Source of the DNA: Doris montereyensis
Taxonomy: Eukaryota > Mollusca > Gastropoda > Nudibranchia > Dorididae
DNA length: 64,000 nucleotides
Assembly: GCA_037039925.1 (NCBI GenBank)
Contig: JAXRKP010001075.1
Span: forward strand, 107,138-171,137
Direction of reading: 5' to 3'
The notes below the pieces were generated by a model. The model saw only the letters and a list, made by a program, of their open reading frames with translations. It made no database searches and was not told the origin of the DNA. This document shows positions 21,205-34,339 of this stretch, one piece after another; the stretch's first letter is position 1; each line of letters begins with the position of its first letter. Made by a program: the position numbers and the translations under genes.

Positions 21205-24200
21205 ATGCTTTTCAAAGATGACAAGACAAGAACATATTTAGATGTGCACTTCCCAACTCTAGTTTGTATCAGCTGCCTTTTACCTATTACAGCTCTGTTC
21301 TTTTGTGAATTATGGAGTGTGTTTGTAACGTTTGAGATTTCAACTGCTACTCAATGTGGAAACTCAAGAGGAAAGGTAAAGTGGTAAATAAACAAAGAAA
21401 AGAGAAATTGAAAATCAGTGAAATTGTGTTTTATGATTTGTAATTTGTTTGAGCCACGGTCATGCCAAGTTCTGGTATAAGTCCTCTGTGTTAGGAATCT
21501 GGGTCATACTTCAACCATCCAAATTTCAAGATGAGTAAAATTGAAAGACAGAAAGATAGATATATATTTTGTTTTACTGGGCTTCAATATTATTTAATGT
21601 TCTTGTTCATCACTTTAGATCTCAGTAAACTAAGTAGGCAACTAGGTAGACAGATTTTTTGGCAATCAATTGATAGAGATAAATGGAACAAAATAAAATA
21701 GAAAGAAAAAATAGGAGATAGATTTGCTCCCTCCCTCTCTTTTTTTGAGTAAAAAAAACACTAAGCCAACACAAAATGTTCCCTGTTGTTTTTCCTTTTC
21801 AGAGTTTTTTCTTTCATCCCTTTAAGCATCATGTCTAAATGTTACCTAAATGTCAGTTTCTGCATTAACTAGTACCAAAACCCCTGTTTCTGCATATACT
21901 GGTATCTAGACCCCAGTTTCTCTATTTACTGGTACCTAAACCCCAGTTTCTGCATCTACTGATATCTAAACCCCAGTTTCTGCATTTATTGATACCTAAA
22001 CCCCAGTTTCTGCATCTACTGATACCAAAACCCCAGTTTCTGCATCTACTGATACCAAAACCCCAGTTTCTGCATTTATTGATACCAAAACCCCAGTTTC
22101 TGCATTTATTGATACCTAAACCCCAGTTTCTGCATCTACTGATACCTAAACCCCAGTTTCTGCATTTATTGATACCTAAACCCCAGTTTCTGCATCTACT
22201 GATACCTAAACCCCAGTTTCTGCATTTATTGATACCTAAACCCCAGTTTCTGCATCTACTGATACCTAAACCCCAGTTTCTGCATTTATTGATACCTAAA
22301 CCCCAGTTTCTGCATCTACTGATACCAAAAGCCCAGTTTCTGCATCTACTGATATCTAAATGCCAGTTTCTGCATGTACTGATACCTTAACCTCAGTTTC
22401 TGCATCTACTGATAACTAAACGCCAGTTTCTGCATTTACTGGTGTCTAGACCCAGATTCTGCATTTATTAACCATTTGGTGACTATAAATAGAACTTATA
22501 CATCTCTGTAACTGTAACAAAATAGTGATTTATAAAAGTCACAGGTCAAGTAATTCTGTATGTCACTTTGAATTGTATGTTACCTTTTTCCAAAGTCTGC
22601 TATTTGACAATGCTTTGTAACGAAAGATGACAGTTTATAAAACAAACTATAAAACAAATTATGTTACAGTGAACATGAATTTTCATAAATTTTCTTTTCA
22701 CTAGCATATATGTTTTGGGAAGGGTTTCAATATCTTTTTAACATAGAGAGATTGAATTATCTTATGTGAAATTAATCTCCTAAACCCAATGTATCTTAGA
22801 CTTATCTTTTATTTTCTTCTCAGGTTTGGAACTTTGTGCCATCCATTAGTGAGGCTACAGGGAAGGCTCTCTCCCCAACGTTATGTTTGGCGTAATATTC
22901 ATCGCTCTCCATGCCACACCTCGCTTCGCCATTGCTGCAGGATATTATAAAATGCACTGCAGTATTTTCAAGGAAACAGGAAGCTCTATCAACATCTGAC
23001 TGTTGCAGCCTTTCTTCTCCATGTCACAGAAATTATGAGTTTGGTTGGCCTCAGTTTTATATCTTCAACAGAGGATTACGGTATGAAGTTAACCGAGTTA
23101 CAGAATGTAAGATATAAGTCTTATGCAAAAAAGATTGTGAGGCAGGAAGGATTTGTTTTTAATCCTCCTGTATGATCTCGACACACAAACAAACTATGTT
23201 CCTGTTGCTAAGCTATCAAGCCATCATCATCATCTAAGCTCTTCTAAACTTCTGCTAGAGTAGCAAATTATTATGTTGGCTTTCAAGCAGGTTGACTATG
23301 ATTTTGTCTTTATGTAGCCATTATCACCTGAATAAAAGAAAGTAAAAGCAGGGTTAAAATAGTGAGGATACAAGCAGCTTTTAAATTATTTTCCACATGA
23401 TGACAAACTCATAATGCTATCCACTGGACCACAAAGTCTTGAATTGTCTGAAAATGTGAAATTTGTTTTTAGTTAAACGAAAGAGTGAACCTATCACGTT
23501 TGATATGTAAATAAATAAATATCAGCGGAATGATTATTTGACAGAGTCAACTATGAATAATTAAAAAGAAATGTTTTCAAACCGTTTGCTGTAACATCAG
23601 CTATCATACTTAGTTTCTTTGTTTTTGTTGTTAATGAAACATAATATGAATAAGAATGTCATTTATAGCAATTATAGTCACAATAAGATCTATATATGTA
23701 TCATCTTTCTTGAGTGATACTGTTCTGTCAAGTGAAACACAAGTAATGACCATAAATTAACCCCCTCCCCTCCCCCCCCCCCCCCCCAACATAAAAACCC
23801 AACCCAACAAAAGACCAGGTGCCCCCCCCCCCCCTTAAATTTCTCATACAGTTTGTTTACTTACTGAGGAAATCTGAGCCCTGTAGTATATAGGATAAGA
23901 AAATGAGATTTGATAATCTGCTATTGTTCCATGTATGTATATATTCCTAATTATTGTGTCTTTTATACACCTAGGAATGTACATTTACACTTAGAATTTT
24001 GAAAAAAGAATGCTTAAATGTCTATTTGTCTTAGTCTTCTAGTTTTTTCTCAAATGATTTTCAATTCTCAGAGGTGCATAAATTTTGCTTTGAAACTTTC
24101 ATGGTGACGTCCATTCTTCACATGATCATCATGTGTATTCTATTCAAATGCGGAAGGAAGGCAGTAAGATACACTTTTGAGTAATAAGGTATGAATGGGT

Positions 24201-27200
24201 TTTTTTTTTGTCTTAGAGTGACTTGTCAACATCATTCAACAGATATACACATGTTTAGTCATTATAAAGTAAACATAAGTCCTCGTAGCTTAAGGATCTT
24301 AAAATTTTGTATGTCTTGTCATATTACACAAACACAAACATGCTTAGCTATGTTTCAAAATTTTGTGAAATAGTTCCAAATCTGCAATTTGTGCATTTTT
24401 TACTTGCTTCAATTTCGACCTTCAAAAGGTTTATGCTTATTAAATCTTCAACGATGTATTTGTATGTCAGATCTATTTTGCTTGACATAATATGCTGCAA
24501 TTTTAAAATATCTCTAAATTCTTCTTGCCCTTTTACTTAACTTTTGTTACTTCGATGAAAGGAATGAAACTTTCATTGAACTTTAAACTCATAGAGAGAA
24601 AAAAAAAACAACAAAACAACAGCGTATACTACTTGAGTTTTCATTGCTCATATTTACGTAACTATAAAAAAGAGCGTTGCTAATAGGATAGTGTAAGATG
24701 TTTAATGGACAATTCAAAGCTTACCTGTAAAGCAAGTATATGTATTCCTTTGAAAGATTGGAAAATATGTGGATATTATTAAAAATATGATGTCAGTGGC
24801 ATAGTGGTTGGACTGCCAGACGGCATTGTTTGGTTCTGTGTTAAAATCCTGACAATGCTAGGTCTAACATAATGTTCATTGGGAAATACACTTAACAGGT
24901 ATTTTCCCTCTCAACTCAGATGCAAATGGGAAGCAACATCAGCTTGAAAGTTTAACTTGCAACAGACTAGTTTCCTGTCATGTCCAAAAAAAGTGATATG
25001 CTGTCACCTGCTTTGCTATGCTATAGAACGGTGGTTCTTAACCTGGGTTCACTCGAACCCCAGGGGTGTGATGAGTCAAACTCAGGGGTTCAGCTGAGGT
25101 CAAGACACAGACACTGTGTGTGTGTGTGTGAGTTATTTTTCCAATTACAAAGGATTCGATGAATGCGTGTGAAACTTGCGGGGTTCCAGTGCCTCCAGCT
25201 TCAACAAGGTTAAGAACCACTGCTTTAGAAGCTGTGATAAGCTCTGGCTCTATGCGCCTTAATGGCTTTGAATGAACCTTACTTTTTAATGATAAGATGG
25301 GCAGAAAATGATGTACTCTTATTCGCAGAAGAGGAATTTTCAACAATACTGGATCTCACATCCATGCTTCCTTCATGGTTCTTGGTTTAATAATGTATCT
25401 TCCATTTTTTTCTTTTTGTTTCTTGTGTAGGACCAGAGATCATCTAAATACAAGCAAATGCTTTTTGGCACCAATGTCACTGCCTTCTTTATTGCAGTAT
25501 ACTTCTTCTACAGACATAATGCTTATTGTGAAAATGGAGGTAACCTTGCGATCATTTATCTCATTCAATATTCCCATTCAATTTGTTTCATGCTCTCTTT
25601 CTCATATGTTCTTTGGTTACTGTAAATTATTTGTCACATGTTTCGGTTGTTTTAAAAAAAATCTTATCGTCACTAGTGGGTGGTTTGCAAGTAATAACCA
25701 TAAAATACCCCTCCCCCAAAAAACAAAAAAAACAAAAACAAAACAAAACCCCCAACCCAACAAAAGAGCCCAGGTGCTGTTTCCTCTTAATCACCATGAG
25801 ATCACTGCATAAGGAGGATGGGGTGAATATCAATAAAACAAACTAATCTTGTTACCAATTTATGAAGTTTTTTTTAACAATACAGTAGTCTTTTTTTCAT
25901 ACGGTAATGTTGGCAGGTGAAGTTATCAAGTTAAAAACCATCAACGTCTCTGTCTTGATTTAACACACACCTATACACACACACAGGCATGCACACCTAT
26001 ACATGCACACACACATACACATACACTTTCAAACACCATTGATGTGTGATGAGCTGAAGGATGGTTGGATAAAAGTAAGAAGGGTGATATTTGAATTAGA
26101 TTTGGAGGCAACATCACCTTAATTGACATTATTTTCTATTGGCGTTTGTATACCAAAAACACAACAATTTTCATATCAGTGAGATACATAACCTGACTTC
26201 ATCATAAGCAGCTGTTGTTTTAATCTTTATTTATTAATGCCAGTTTAGAAAGGTGAAGTTGGGGAAAGAGTGTGTTATTGTTAGCCAAAGCCTGGTACAA
26301 GCATTATAAGGATAATAGTCCACAATGTTTTCATCACATTTAGAAAGCTTAGTATGTAAGATTGATTGAAAAGGTTACAAAACCACCCAATTTCATGACT
26401 GAGACTAGCGCATGGTAATGTTTTTGTCAGGCATCTCTCCCATTTTCACAATCACAATACCATTGATATGTTAACAGTATAGTGAGCGTATTCGTAACTA
26501 CATTAAAGATGCCAAATACGACGTTTAGTCGTTAGGTTTTGGGTCAGTCTGCTTGACTTGAGGTCATAAGTTCGAATCCTGGTAACACTAGGTCCTATGT
26601 TGTGTTTCTTGGGAATGATTTTAAAACACATTTTCCAACTTGACGCAAGTACAAATTGGTACCAGTAGCAGCTTGGGGAGTAAAACATACGACAGACTAA
26701 CATCGTGTACAGGAGATAGTGGCTTATTGCCTGTTTCGCTTCACACTATACAAACTGAGATAAGCTTTGGCTCTGTAGGCCAAAATGGCCTTCAAGGAAA
26801 TTTACATAACATATCAAGTAATGCCATAATTATTTGTTTTTTTGCATACAACTCAAAGAGGCAAAAACATATACAAAGGTGGGCTGAAAAGTAATGTCAT
26901 CTCGTAATATTTTCCAAACTACAATTGGTAAAGAAATAATAAAGGTGCTGATGGAAAGCTTGAAACATTACTTTTCAATTAGTTTATTTATATTTCAACA
27001 TAATCGTCGTCATTCTTATCCATGCATAACCTCCAACGGTAGGCCAGTTGCTGCATTGCATCGAAAAGAAATCACATGGCACGCTTTGACACCAGCAAAT
27101 CACTTCTACCTGCACCTCGTCATCACTGCTAAAAATCTTTCCCTGCCTAAGATGTCTCTTAAGTCTAGGAAACAAAATAAAATCTCTTGGAGATAAATTG

Positions 27201-28096
27201 GGATTGTATTGGAGGGGGGGGAAGACCTCGCTTATCTTGCTTTTTTTTAATATGATCACATGTTTTTTGACTTGTGTGCGGTTGAGTATTGTCATATAGC
27301 AGCAAAGTAGAATTTTTCTTTTAGAACAAACTCGCCTTAAACTTTGCTGAAGTCTTTTTACAATGTCAACAGTAATGATCTGAATTCAGTGTGCTCTCAT
27401 TTTCTAAGAACTCTAAATGAATAATGCCATTGCAGTCCAAGAACACTGTAATGAGCTCCTGAGTTGGAGTTCGAGGTCCCCCTCCATGGCTCTGATCATT
27501 AAGGATGGTGGAAGCTGCTAGGTCTGAAATCATTCATCCACCTTTGAACCGTGCAAAGACAAACGCCTGAATCACCATAGACATCTTTCAATTGGTGTGA
27601 ATGTCTACTGGTGCACATCCCTTAGCTGTTAAAAATTCGGTCACAGCTCGTTGTTTCATGCTGAATTCCTTGGTCATGATCATTTTGACCGACATAGTGA
27701 TACAAATGTTCTATCAAAGATGATAATTTCACAATGTAAGCTGGTAGCTAAATAAAACTCAGCAACATCGTCAAGAATTGAATGACACATGCGTACATGT
27801 AAGGTTTATATTGATGTTTTCATTAGAATTGGAATTATCTGATTTCAGCCTGCCCTAGGACATTGAAGAAATAGAAAGTTAAAATGAGGGCTAGAGTGAG
27901 TCTTTGTACTGAACATGATCTATATGTGTAAGCAAGATTATCATGCCTTTATTTTTTTTTTATGATCTTTTCTCCAGTGTACAGTTTGTTTGCCCTTTTT
28001 GAGATCGTTATTGTGATGTCCAACATTGCTTTTCATGGGACGGCCATAATTGACTTCAGCACTTCGAACCTTGTCTTACAAGATATGGAGAGATGA
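21205..28096 (+). CDS. PGAP2: Post-GPI attachment to proteins factor 2, five coding exons
   Basis: Multi-pass Golgi/ER membrane protein (Frag1/DRAM/Sfk1 family) needed for fatty-acid remodelling of GPI anchors. Coding exons: 21205-21375, 22824-23080, 24072-24163, 25431-25539, 27978-28096 (TGA). Exon 1 carries the first membrane segment and TATQCG (human TATHCG). Exon 2 gives VWNFVPSISEATG, SPQRYVW and ATPRF, then the VTEIMSLVGLSFISSTEDY helix. Exon 3 gives HKFCFETFMV. Exon 4 gives FFYRHNAYCENG (human YFRHNMYCEAG). Exon 5 gives VYSLFALFEIVIVMSNIAFH. Total is about 248 residues against 254 in human. A likely acceptor at 21179 just before the first exon implies a non-coding upstream exon. Exon 2 has two frame breaks (about 22892 and 22981); all other junctions are in phase. 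Introns contain a 30-bp minisatellite, SINEs, a hAT MITE and a mariner relic. Confidence 0.9.
21845..22455. repeat. 30-bp minisatellite in PGAP2 intron 1
   Basis: About 20 tandem copies of a unit containing CCCCAGTTTCTGCATCTACT and GATACCTAAA. Two variants (CATCTACTGATACC and CATTTATTGATACC) alternate in the middle of the array. 30 bp equals ten codons, so one plus-strand frame is open across most of it, which is not evidence of a gene. Confidence 0.97.
24788..25290 (+). repeat. SINE family B copy interrupted by a MITE
   Basis: Head (GTGGCATAGTGGTTGGACTG) and body (TGCTAGGTCTAACATAATG, TTTTCCCTCTCAACTCAG) run to 25020. The tail (GATAAGCTCTGGCTCTATG, TTAATGGC) resumes at about 25231 after the inserted hAT MITE. 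The tail matches the family B copy at 26.7 kb (GATAAGCTTTGGCTCTGTAG). Confidence 0.7.
25029..25222. mobile_element. hAT-type MITE, 194 bp, with 8-bp target duplication
   Basis: The ends CGGTGGTTCTTAACCTGGG and CAAGGTTAAGAACCACTG are near-perfect inverted repeats of the hAT type (canonical CAGTGGTTCTTAA). It is flanked by CTATAGAA and CTTTAGAA, an 8-bp duplication with one mismatch. A (TG)n tract lies in the middle and there is no coding capacity. It splits a SINE in PGAP2 intron 3. Confidence 0.85.
26515..26815 (+). repeat. SINE family B copy
   Basis: Has a tRNA-like head with TTAGTCGTTAGG and the B-box-like AGTTCGAATCC. The body AACACTAGGTCCTATGTTG and the tail GATAAGCTTTGGCTC, then AAATGGCCTTCAAGGAAA, follow. 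It lies in PGAP2 intron 4 directly before a mariner relic. Confidence 0.7.
26880..27720 (-). mobile_element. mariner-like element, internally deleted
   Basis: The minus strand encodes a transposase N-terminus near 27690-27530 (FSMKQRAVTEFLTAKG, VYGDSGVCLCTVQRWMNDF, a helix-turn-helix type start). A C-terminal part follows at 27250-26990 (PPLQYNPNLSPRDFILFPRL, as in the third catalytic motif region YSPDLAP.DYHLFP, then SSDDEVQ). The middle is missing or shifted. GGTGGGCTGAAAAGTAATG at the downstream end is terminal-repeat-like. No matching opposite end was found, so the element is probably truncated. Confidence 0.65.
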
Positions 28097-28344
28097 CGAA
28101 AATAGATAACCTAAGTATAGGAATCTTTTTAGCTTTATTTTTAACAATATTTTCTTTCATGCTATTATTCGTGCCTGTGAATATGTGATTGAAATGTATA
28201 GTGAATATTTGTTTTTCTTCACAACATTTCTGTTATGTGAAACATGTAAAGTTATTGCCGGTGAAGTCCAGGAGCTTCCAAACTTATTTATGTTATGATA
28301 TATTTTAAGTGTACATTTACTTTCCTGACTAAGATGAAAGGAAA

Positions 28345-28930
28345 TTGGTGTCGATGGCCTAATGGTTAGGTTATTGGACTTGGAATCTGAAATAATTAAC
28401 TCCAACACAAGGATGGAACTGGATTTAAGTTTTAATACAAAGCAGGCGATAAGAACATCAAGCCATGGTGGTAGGAGGAAGGGGAAGCCAAGAGGAAGTG
28501 GTCACATATATACTGAATCAATAAATACTACCAGGTGCTACCTACATGTTAGCATGTGTTACCATGCCTGTACTTACCGCAAAGTATAATATGAAACCAC
28601 AACAGAATCATGAGGTCCTGAGTTCAAATCCTAGAAATGCTAGGTCTGATGTTGTATTCATGGGAAAGATATTTAACACATATTTTCCCTACTTGGCCGA
28701 GGAGCAAATGGATACCAACAACAGCTTGGGAGTAAAAACCTGCAATATTAACGGCTTGTCCAGGAAGTGATTATTAACACCTGGCATACTTCACGCTAGA
28801 GAACCGGGATAAGCTCCCATTCTTCTATGTAGTATGTGCAAGAGTTATACTGCTTGACCTCATAAAGCACTTTGATGATTCAGTTACTTCCCTTAGCACA
28901 CATATAAAATAATAAACTGAGGGGCCTTAA
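28345..28930 (+). repeat. SINE family B copy with split head
   Basis: GATGGCCTAATGGTTAGG and GGACTTGGAATCTGAAA form the first half of the tRNA-like head. About 210 bp of unrelated sequence follows before GAGTTCAAATCCTAGAAATG resumes the head and body. The 3' part (TATGTAGTATGTGCAAGAG to GTTACTTCCC) recurs at 31.57 kb. Confidence 0.55.
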
Positions 28931-28969
28931 AGGAAATTACTAAGAGTAATATAGTAAAAGTAGAATATT

Positions 28970-29485
28970 TTTATGGCGCCAAAACCTCGAGGTGCTTCAC
29001 CATAAAAGTTAAATATTCTTAGAAAGATACATTTGAATCTCAATATCGCATTCCAGACGTACTCACACTGATAAAACAGTATTAAAATTGGGCATTATGT
29101 ACATTTCAATTCAATCATTTACATATTTCCTGAAAAGATGTGTATTAAGTATTTTTTAAAGATTTCAAAACTAGTTGCAAGCCTCACATATGGAGGTAAA
29201 GCATTCCATATTTGTGGTCCAATTTTGCAAAAAAAATTCTATCTCAGAAACATTTCAAGTGAGTTTTGGGAGCTGTCAATAATTTAGAATTTTGAGATCT
29301 TAGCGCACGAGTCGGTTGATATGGGAAGAGCAGATTTTGAATATAGATTGGGGCAGCAGACTGAAGTGATTTGTAACAAAAAAGATGAAAATGCGATTTC
29401 AGAGAAGCTTTGCAATGTTGATATTTTGAAGATAATTTACTTTTTGAAAGTACAAGTAGCATGGAAAGCGATGGCAAACCACAAC
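28970..29485 (-). mobile_element. LINE 3' end (CR1/Jockey-type reverse transcriptase tail)
   Basis: The minus strand translates to CYKSLQSAAPIYIQNLLFPY, then RALRSQNSKLLTAPKTHLK. These match the usual end of CR1/Jockey-like polymerases (YK.L...AP.Y...LL..Y.P.RALRS...LL..P.T.LK). The frame breaks after this point. The region near 28970 (GGCGCCAAAACCTCGAGGTG) resembles a LINE 3' flank. Confidence 0.7.
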
Positions 29486-32400
29486 ACTATGCCGTATGCC
29501 TAAAAAAAATCAGGATTTTGCTCCTGATTACCCTATGCTCAACTTTGAGAATGGGACTTGCTTTTTCAATTCTTCCACGTGTAATGATGAATGGTTTTGC
29601 TGATGTAACTGTTGCATGTAATTCTTCTGCCATTATAGACATCTTTAACTTAGTATTGACTATTACTGCTCATCAAACCATTTCTAGTTTGAAAACACTG
29701 AACTAAGGGTTGTTTTAGTATTAGTGAAACTGCTTCAGTTTTTATAACCGTAACTTTGTTACTTCATTCCAGATGCTTTAGCATTATCACTTACTCCAAG
29801 GTAGAGAACCATTGTAGAATGGAATTTAAAGACAGTATTAATTTGGATTTATTTTTTTACACTATTTCCCTTTGATAAAAATAACAATGATAATGTTTTT
29901 GACGATAATGATGATGAGGGTAGCTGTGGCAATGCCCTAGTTGTGATGTGAGTGTGAATGAAATGGAAAATGAAACTGGCAACTGCAAGCATGTCAAACT
30001 CTTATGTCAAATACCATGTTGAATGTTTCTGAAATTTCAAGATAATGGAAAACATTGTTTCATTGAAGTCCAAGTGATTATCATTTTTTATGTTTAAAAA
30101 AGTAAATGCGTTTGATCTATTTTGTCATCAGTCATCATGTAACAGTTACACTACTATTGTCAAGATTTATCTTTCAAGCAAAAAGAAGACTATAAAGCTG
30201 CCTACAGATAATAATCGATAAACTGGCTGCAATAATAAAAGATTTTGTGATTCTTACAGGAATTGGAAATATTTTTAGATAAAGCACAGATACATATTGA
30301 TAAAAAAAGATCATTATTCAACTTGTACATAATGTATAGTACATGTATGAGGGTATTGTGTGTCTCTTTCAAGTTGCCTAATTTTTTCTTTTGTTATAAT
30401 TGTATTGGACTAACTACAGCATTCTATGCATTCTATTACATAATATATTGGCTTTTTGTGCATATACATTTTATTCTCATACCACATATATCATTATGAA
30501 GCAAATGCATTTTCTTTCGCCTTGAATTTAAAACGTTTACAATATAAAGAGGGAAAGGCGACGTAAATGCTTTAGTGATAGCTTAAAGTTAGTTTCATTT
30601 CCTTTGTCATATTGGTTATTGATTACACTTCAGGTAGGATCTTGTTCTTGCCTTATTATTTGCCATTTCCTCTTCCTCTTAAGGTCTTCTTTCTTCTTCC
30701 TTTTTATCTTTCTTGAAATCTATGTAAGTGAAAGTGAAGATGTAGTTTTGGATCTATTTTTGATCATTGGTTATAAATGTTATGTCATATTTTTATATGG
30801 TAGAAGATGAAGACTGCCAGGCCAAATTGTATGCTTGATGCGTTGTGTATGTTGTATGTTATGTTGTGTGGGATGTGATTATAGATATATTAGTATGTTG
30901 TGAGTTCAGATTGGTCAGTAGTCTTACAAGATGCTTAATACACCCATCCCCAAGATCACTTCTTATAATAATGGGTGAATTCTTTAATAATATATTTTAA
31001 AAACATTTTAATCTCTTTCTCTTTATTTTACTCATATTGGTAGGCGTATTTTATTCAACACATCTGCAGATGATAAGCTGCTTGTCAATTGTAGATTTTA
31101 TCATTTATTCATATCAAAACACATCTACCTCTGCATCTACCTAACTGTCCATCCACTCATCTATCTCCCTCTCTATTGATCCTTCCGCCTAGATCTACCC
31201 ATTAATCTACATTTCAAGCTATTTATCACCTTAATTCTCTATAAATTTATATATATATCGATCTAGTTATATCTATTATCAAGGTTTTACTCAATGTTAA
31301 AATGTTTGTTCTCTTAAAGTTAAAGCTTGTACAGTCTCGTGTAGTAATCGTTTTCTGTGCTCTGTGTCTTTAGGTAGTCTAGAGTGTCAATGTTTCATTT
31401 GTCATCCACTCATCGTAGACATCAAAGTAGGGTGAATTCTTATGTAATCCTCTGTCACTCTTATCTGATGCTTCTCCATCAGTCTTTTTGATATTTAAAG
31501 ATTCATCTCATACTGGATGGGGTTAATTTCAACAGGCAGTCCAGTGGCATTAGCGAGCAGGGAGAAAATGAAGCACCCTATGTAGTATATATGTGCAAGA
31601 GTTATGCTGCTTGACCTCATAAAGCACAATGATGATGTAGTTACTTCCCTTTGCTCATATATTTAAAAAAAACTGAAATAAACCAACTTTTTAAAAACAA
31701 GGTGACTTTTTCTTCAGATATATAGAAAGAGAGAGAAGGAAGCATATGACATGGCCAAGACATACCATTAACACCATAAAAAAAAAAGAAAGAATGAAGC
31801 TTCAAATATGATTTGAGTATTTATTTATTGTCAATGTGTAAAAACATGTGATGCTTTACGTATCAATAAAAATCTTTTAAAATAGCAAAGAATCCTAATA
31901 AAAGTTTCATTCACATGAAAGTCAAATGATGAGCACAGTTCACAAAAGCACATTTTCAAGCAAATGAGAGCAGTTTTGTCAAATGGATCAATGATGAAAT
32001 CAGTCACTTGAAATATTAAAGATTTAGCCATAAATGTTTCTACAAGAGACTGACGAAGAAATAAAAATAATAATTTTTTAAAATAACCCGAAACAAATAA
32101 AAAATCCCACCTAAAAGAATTTTCTAAGGGGAATGAATGAAAATGCATAAAAAAAGCTTGATTTAAGTTAACATGTAAAAACTATGATGAACGCCCTTGA
32201 AATAGTCCTGGTGCACGCCAAAAAAACCACAACAAAATAAACTTTGTATAATATGGAGAAAACAAGGTAAATTTAAATAATATTAATATACAATACATAG
32301 AAAAAACTAGTTTCATTTGGAATTTTCTTTCAGTTTAAAAAACATGAAAATTCTCTCCATTTCGTTTGTGATTCTACCACTACCATACAAATGCACAAAC

Positions 32401-34339
32401 AATCACTCATGACAATACAACAAAACACACAGCTTTTGTGCTGAATGGGCAAGAGTTGGGATGGAAATGTCAGTGTCAGGGCAGCACAATTTTAGCTAGA
32501 TATGATCTGTTTGTGAAAATACTGATACATGCACTAGGAAGATATAAATCAAAAACACAATTCTTAGCAGCAGCTGGGTAAGATACCCTTTGACATATCA
32601 CATTTTTTTAAAATTGCTTAACATACACTTGACTCGAAATCTTCATGCTTTTTCTTTTAAACTTGTATTTGATTTAGTCTCCAAAAAGAATAGACAAAAC
32701 ATGTATCAATTGATTTTATTTGAAGAGAATTGCTTTGAAGCCTTAAAGATATTCTCATATTCTAATATTATGTCCCGGAAGTCATAAATAGGTCAAAATC
32801 TAAATGTAAAAGTTCTGTGCACCTATGATCTTTCTGTGATCTTCAGTATGAAATAAATTTTAAATGATAACTCATGGAATGTCATCCTCAATTTTCAGTT
32901 TCAGTTTCAGTTAAGTACTTAGATGTCAAATAAAGATTTCTTGATGAGACAAATACTTTCAACAAGAGGTTAACAGACTTCAATCCATAAAGCTAATATT
33001 TTTAAATTATAATTTTATCTATTAAAATAGACTTACAGTTGTCACATAAAATGACAAAAACATGGCATGGCTTTATTTCATCAATGGAACATTGCAGTTA
33101 AAGGCTAGCTGCAATGGAACTCTGCATAAAAAATCCAAATCCAAACAAACAAAAACTGAAACAAAAACACCATGCACTTATTCCCTGAGGATAATTCAGC
33201 ATGCATAGCAATAACAAAAAGTAGGAATTTTTTGTAATGCTGAAGCAAAGTTGAATTATATAGGGGAAATGAAAAACCAATAATTGGTACTATAGGTAGC
33301 TTAAAAAACGACTAATAAAACAAAAAAACTTAAAATGGAAGGAAAAAGCAATAAGAGTCATAATCAGATTTTGATTAGAATCCATCAAAATCAAGACTCT
33401 TTTAACCTAAAAATAAAAAGAAAAGATGTTTTACTTTAAATGAAGAAAGGAATAACGATTAAAACATGACTCCAGCTTTCTGACTAACAAACTCCACTCA
33501 TCAAGACACCATTTCTCCTGCATTTGTTTTTCTTGTATTTGGCAAGTGAAATGCTGAGTACAGCAAGGGCTATTCAAGACATTATTTTTACTCACTATGA
33601 ATTGAAATAGAAATGAATCAATGACTTTTGTACAGTGGCAATGGGGAATGTTTTCATACTACATATTTCAAAGATAAAAATATTTTGTATCGTTCTTAAG
33701 GTGACTGCAATAATATAAACAATAAACTGGAATAAAATTCAATCAATTATCAGGCAGTTACGAAATGTAGTTCGACAGCAAAAAACGAAATCACATCAAA
33801 ACAACAGACGAAAGGACGAAAGTTTATATTTCCCTGACCATAGAAAGACAAGTGCATTAAGACAGTGCTTTGTCTTAGTTCTCTTCTTTTGATTCGATCC
33901 CAGTCTTTAAAATTACACATTTGTATCTATATATATATACATGAAAAATTCTACTTGATATGTCTAACCTGACAAGTTACATCATTGATATTGAGACATT
34001 TCAAAGCAAAAGATTCATCAATTCGTAAATATGGATAATTTTAAGTAAGATAACCATAATTAAGACTCAAATAAGAAAGACCAAGATCCATGTATTTCAT
34101 TTATACAGTAAATTCACATGTCACACATCTTCCATTTCAGAAATATACCAAGCATTGTCGCTTTCTCTAGGAATTGTCATTTCTTCACTCTAATTACATA
34201 TTCAGATGTTCATCAACCGTTCTTTCAAAAATCCAACAATCACATTGGTTTATTTTAGCAACACAATCTAAAGTTGCCATTCACACAGCACAACAGCAAC
34301 ATGTGCATGTCTCACACTCATAGATCACATACACCGTGT
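29486..34339. other. AT-rich intergenic DNA between PGAP2 and the Fat-like gene
   Basis: No recognisable coding exon. A dispersed repeat (31572-31680) matches 28825-28925: GTGCAAGAGTTATGCTGCTT, GACCTCATAAAGCACAATGA, GTTACTTCCC. The part next to 34340 is probably 3' untranslated sequence of the minus-strand Fat-like gene; an AATAAA on that strand at 34254-34249 lies 86 bases past the stop codon. Confidence 0.55.

Noticed and set aside
21989..22390. 133-codon protein with the repeated peptide LHLLIPKPQF
   Set aside because: It is the 30-bp minisatellite in a PGAP2 intron; period divisible by three keeps it open by construction.
31831..32148. Minus-strand 105-codon open frame (SLVETFMAKSLIFQ...)
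   Set aside because: Phe/Leu/Ile-rich, AT-driven, no recognised family and no splice or start context; likely chance in AT-rich DNA.
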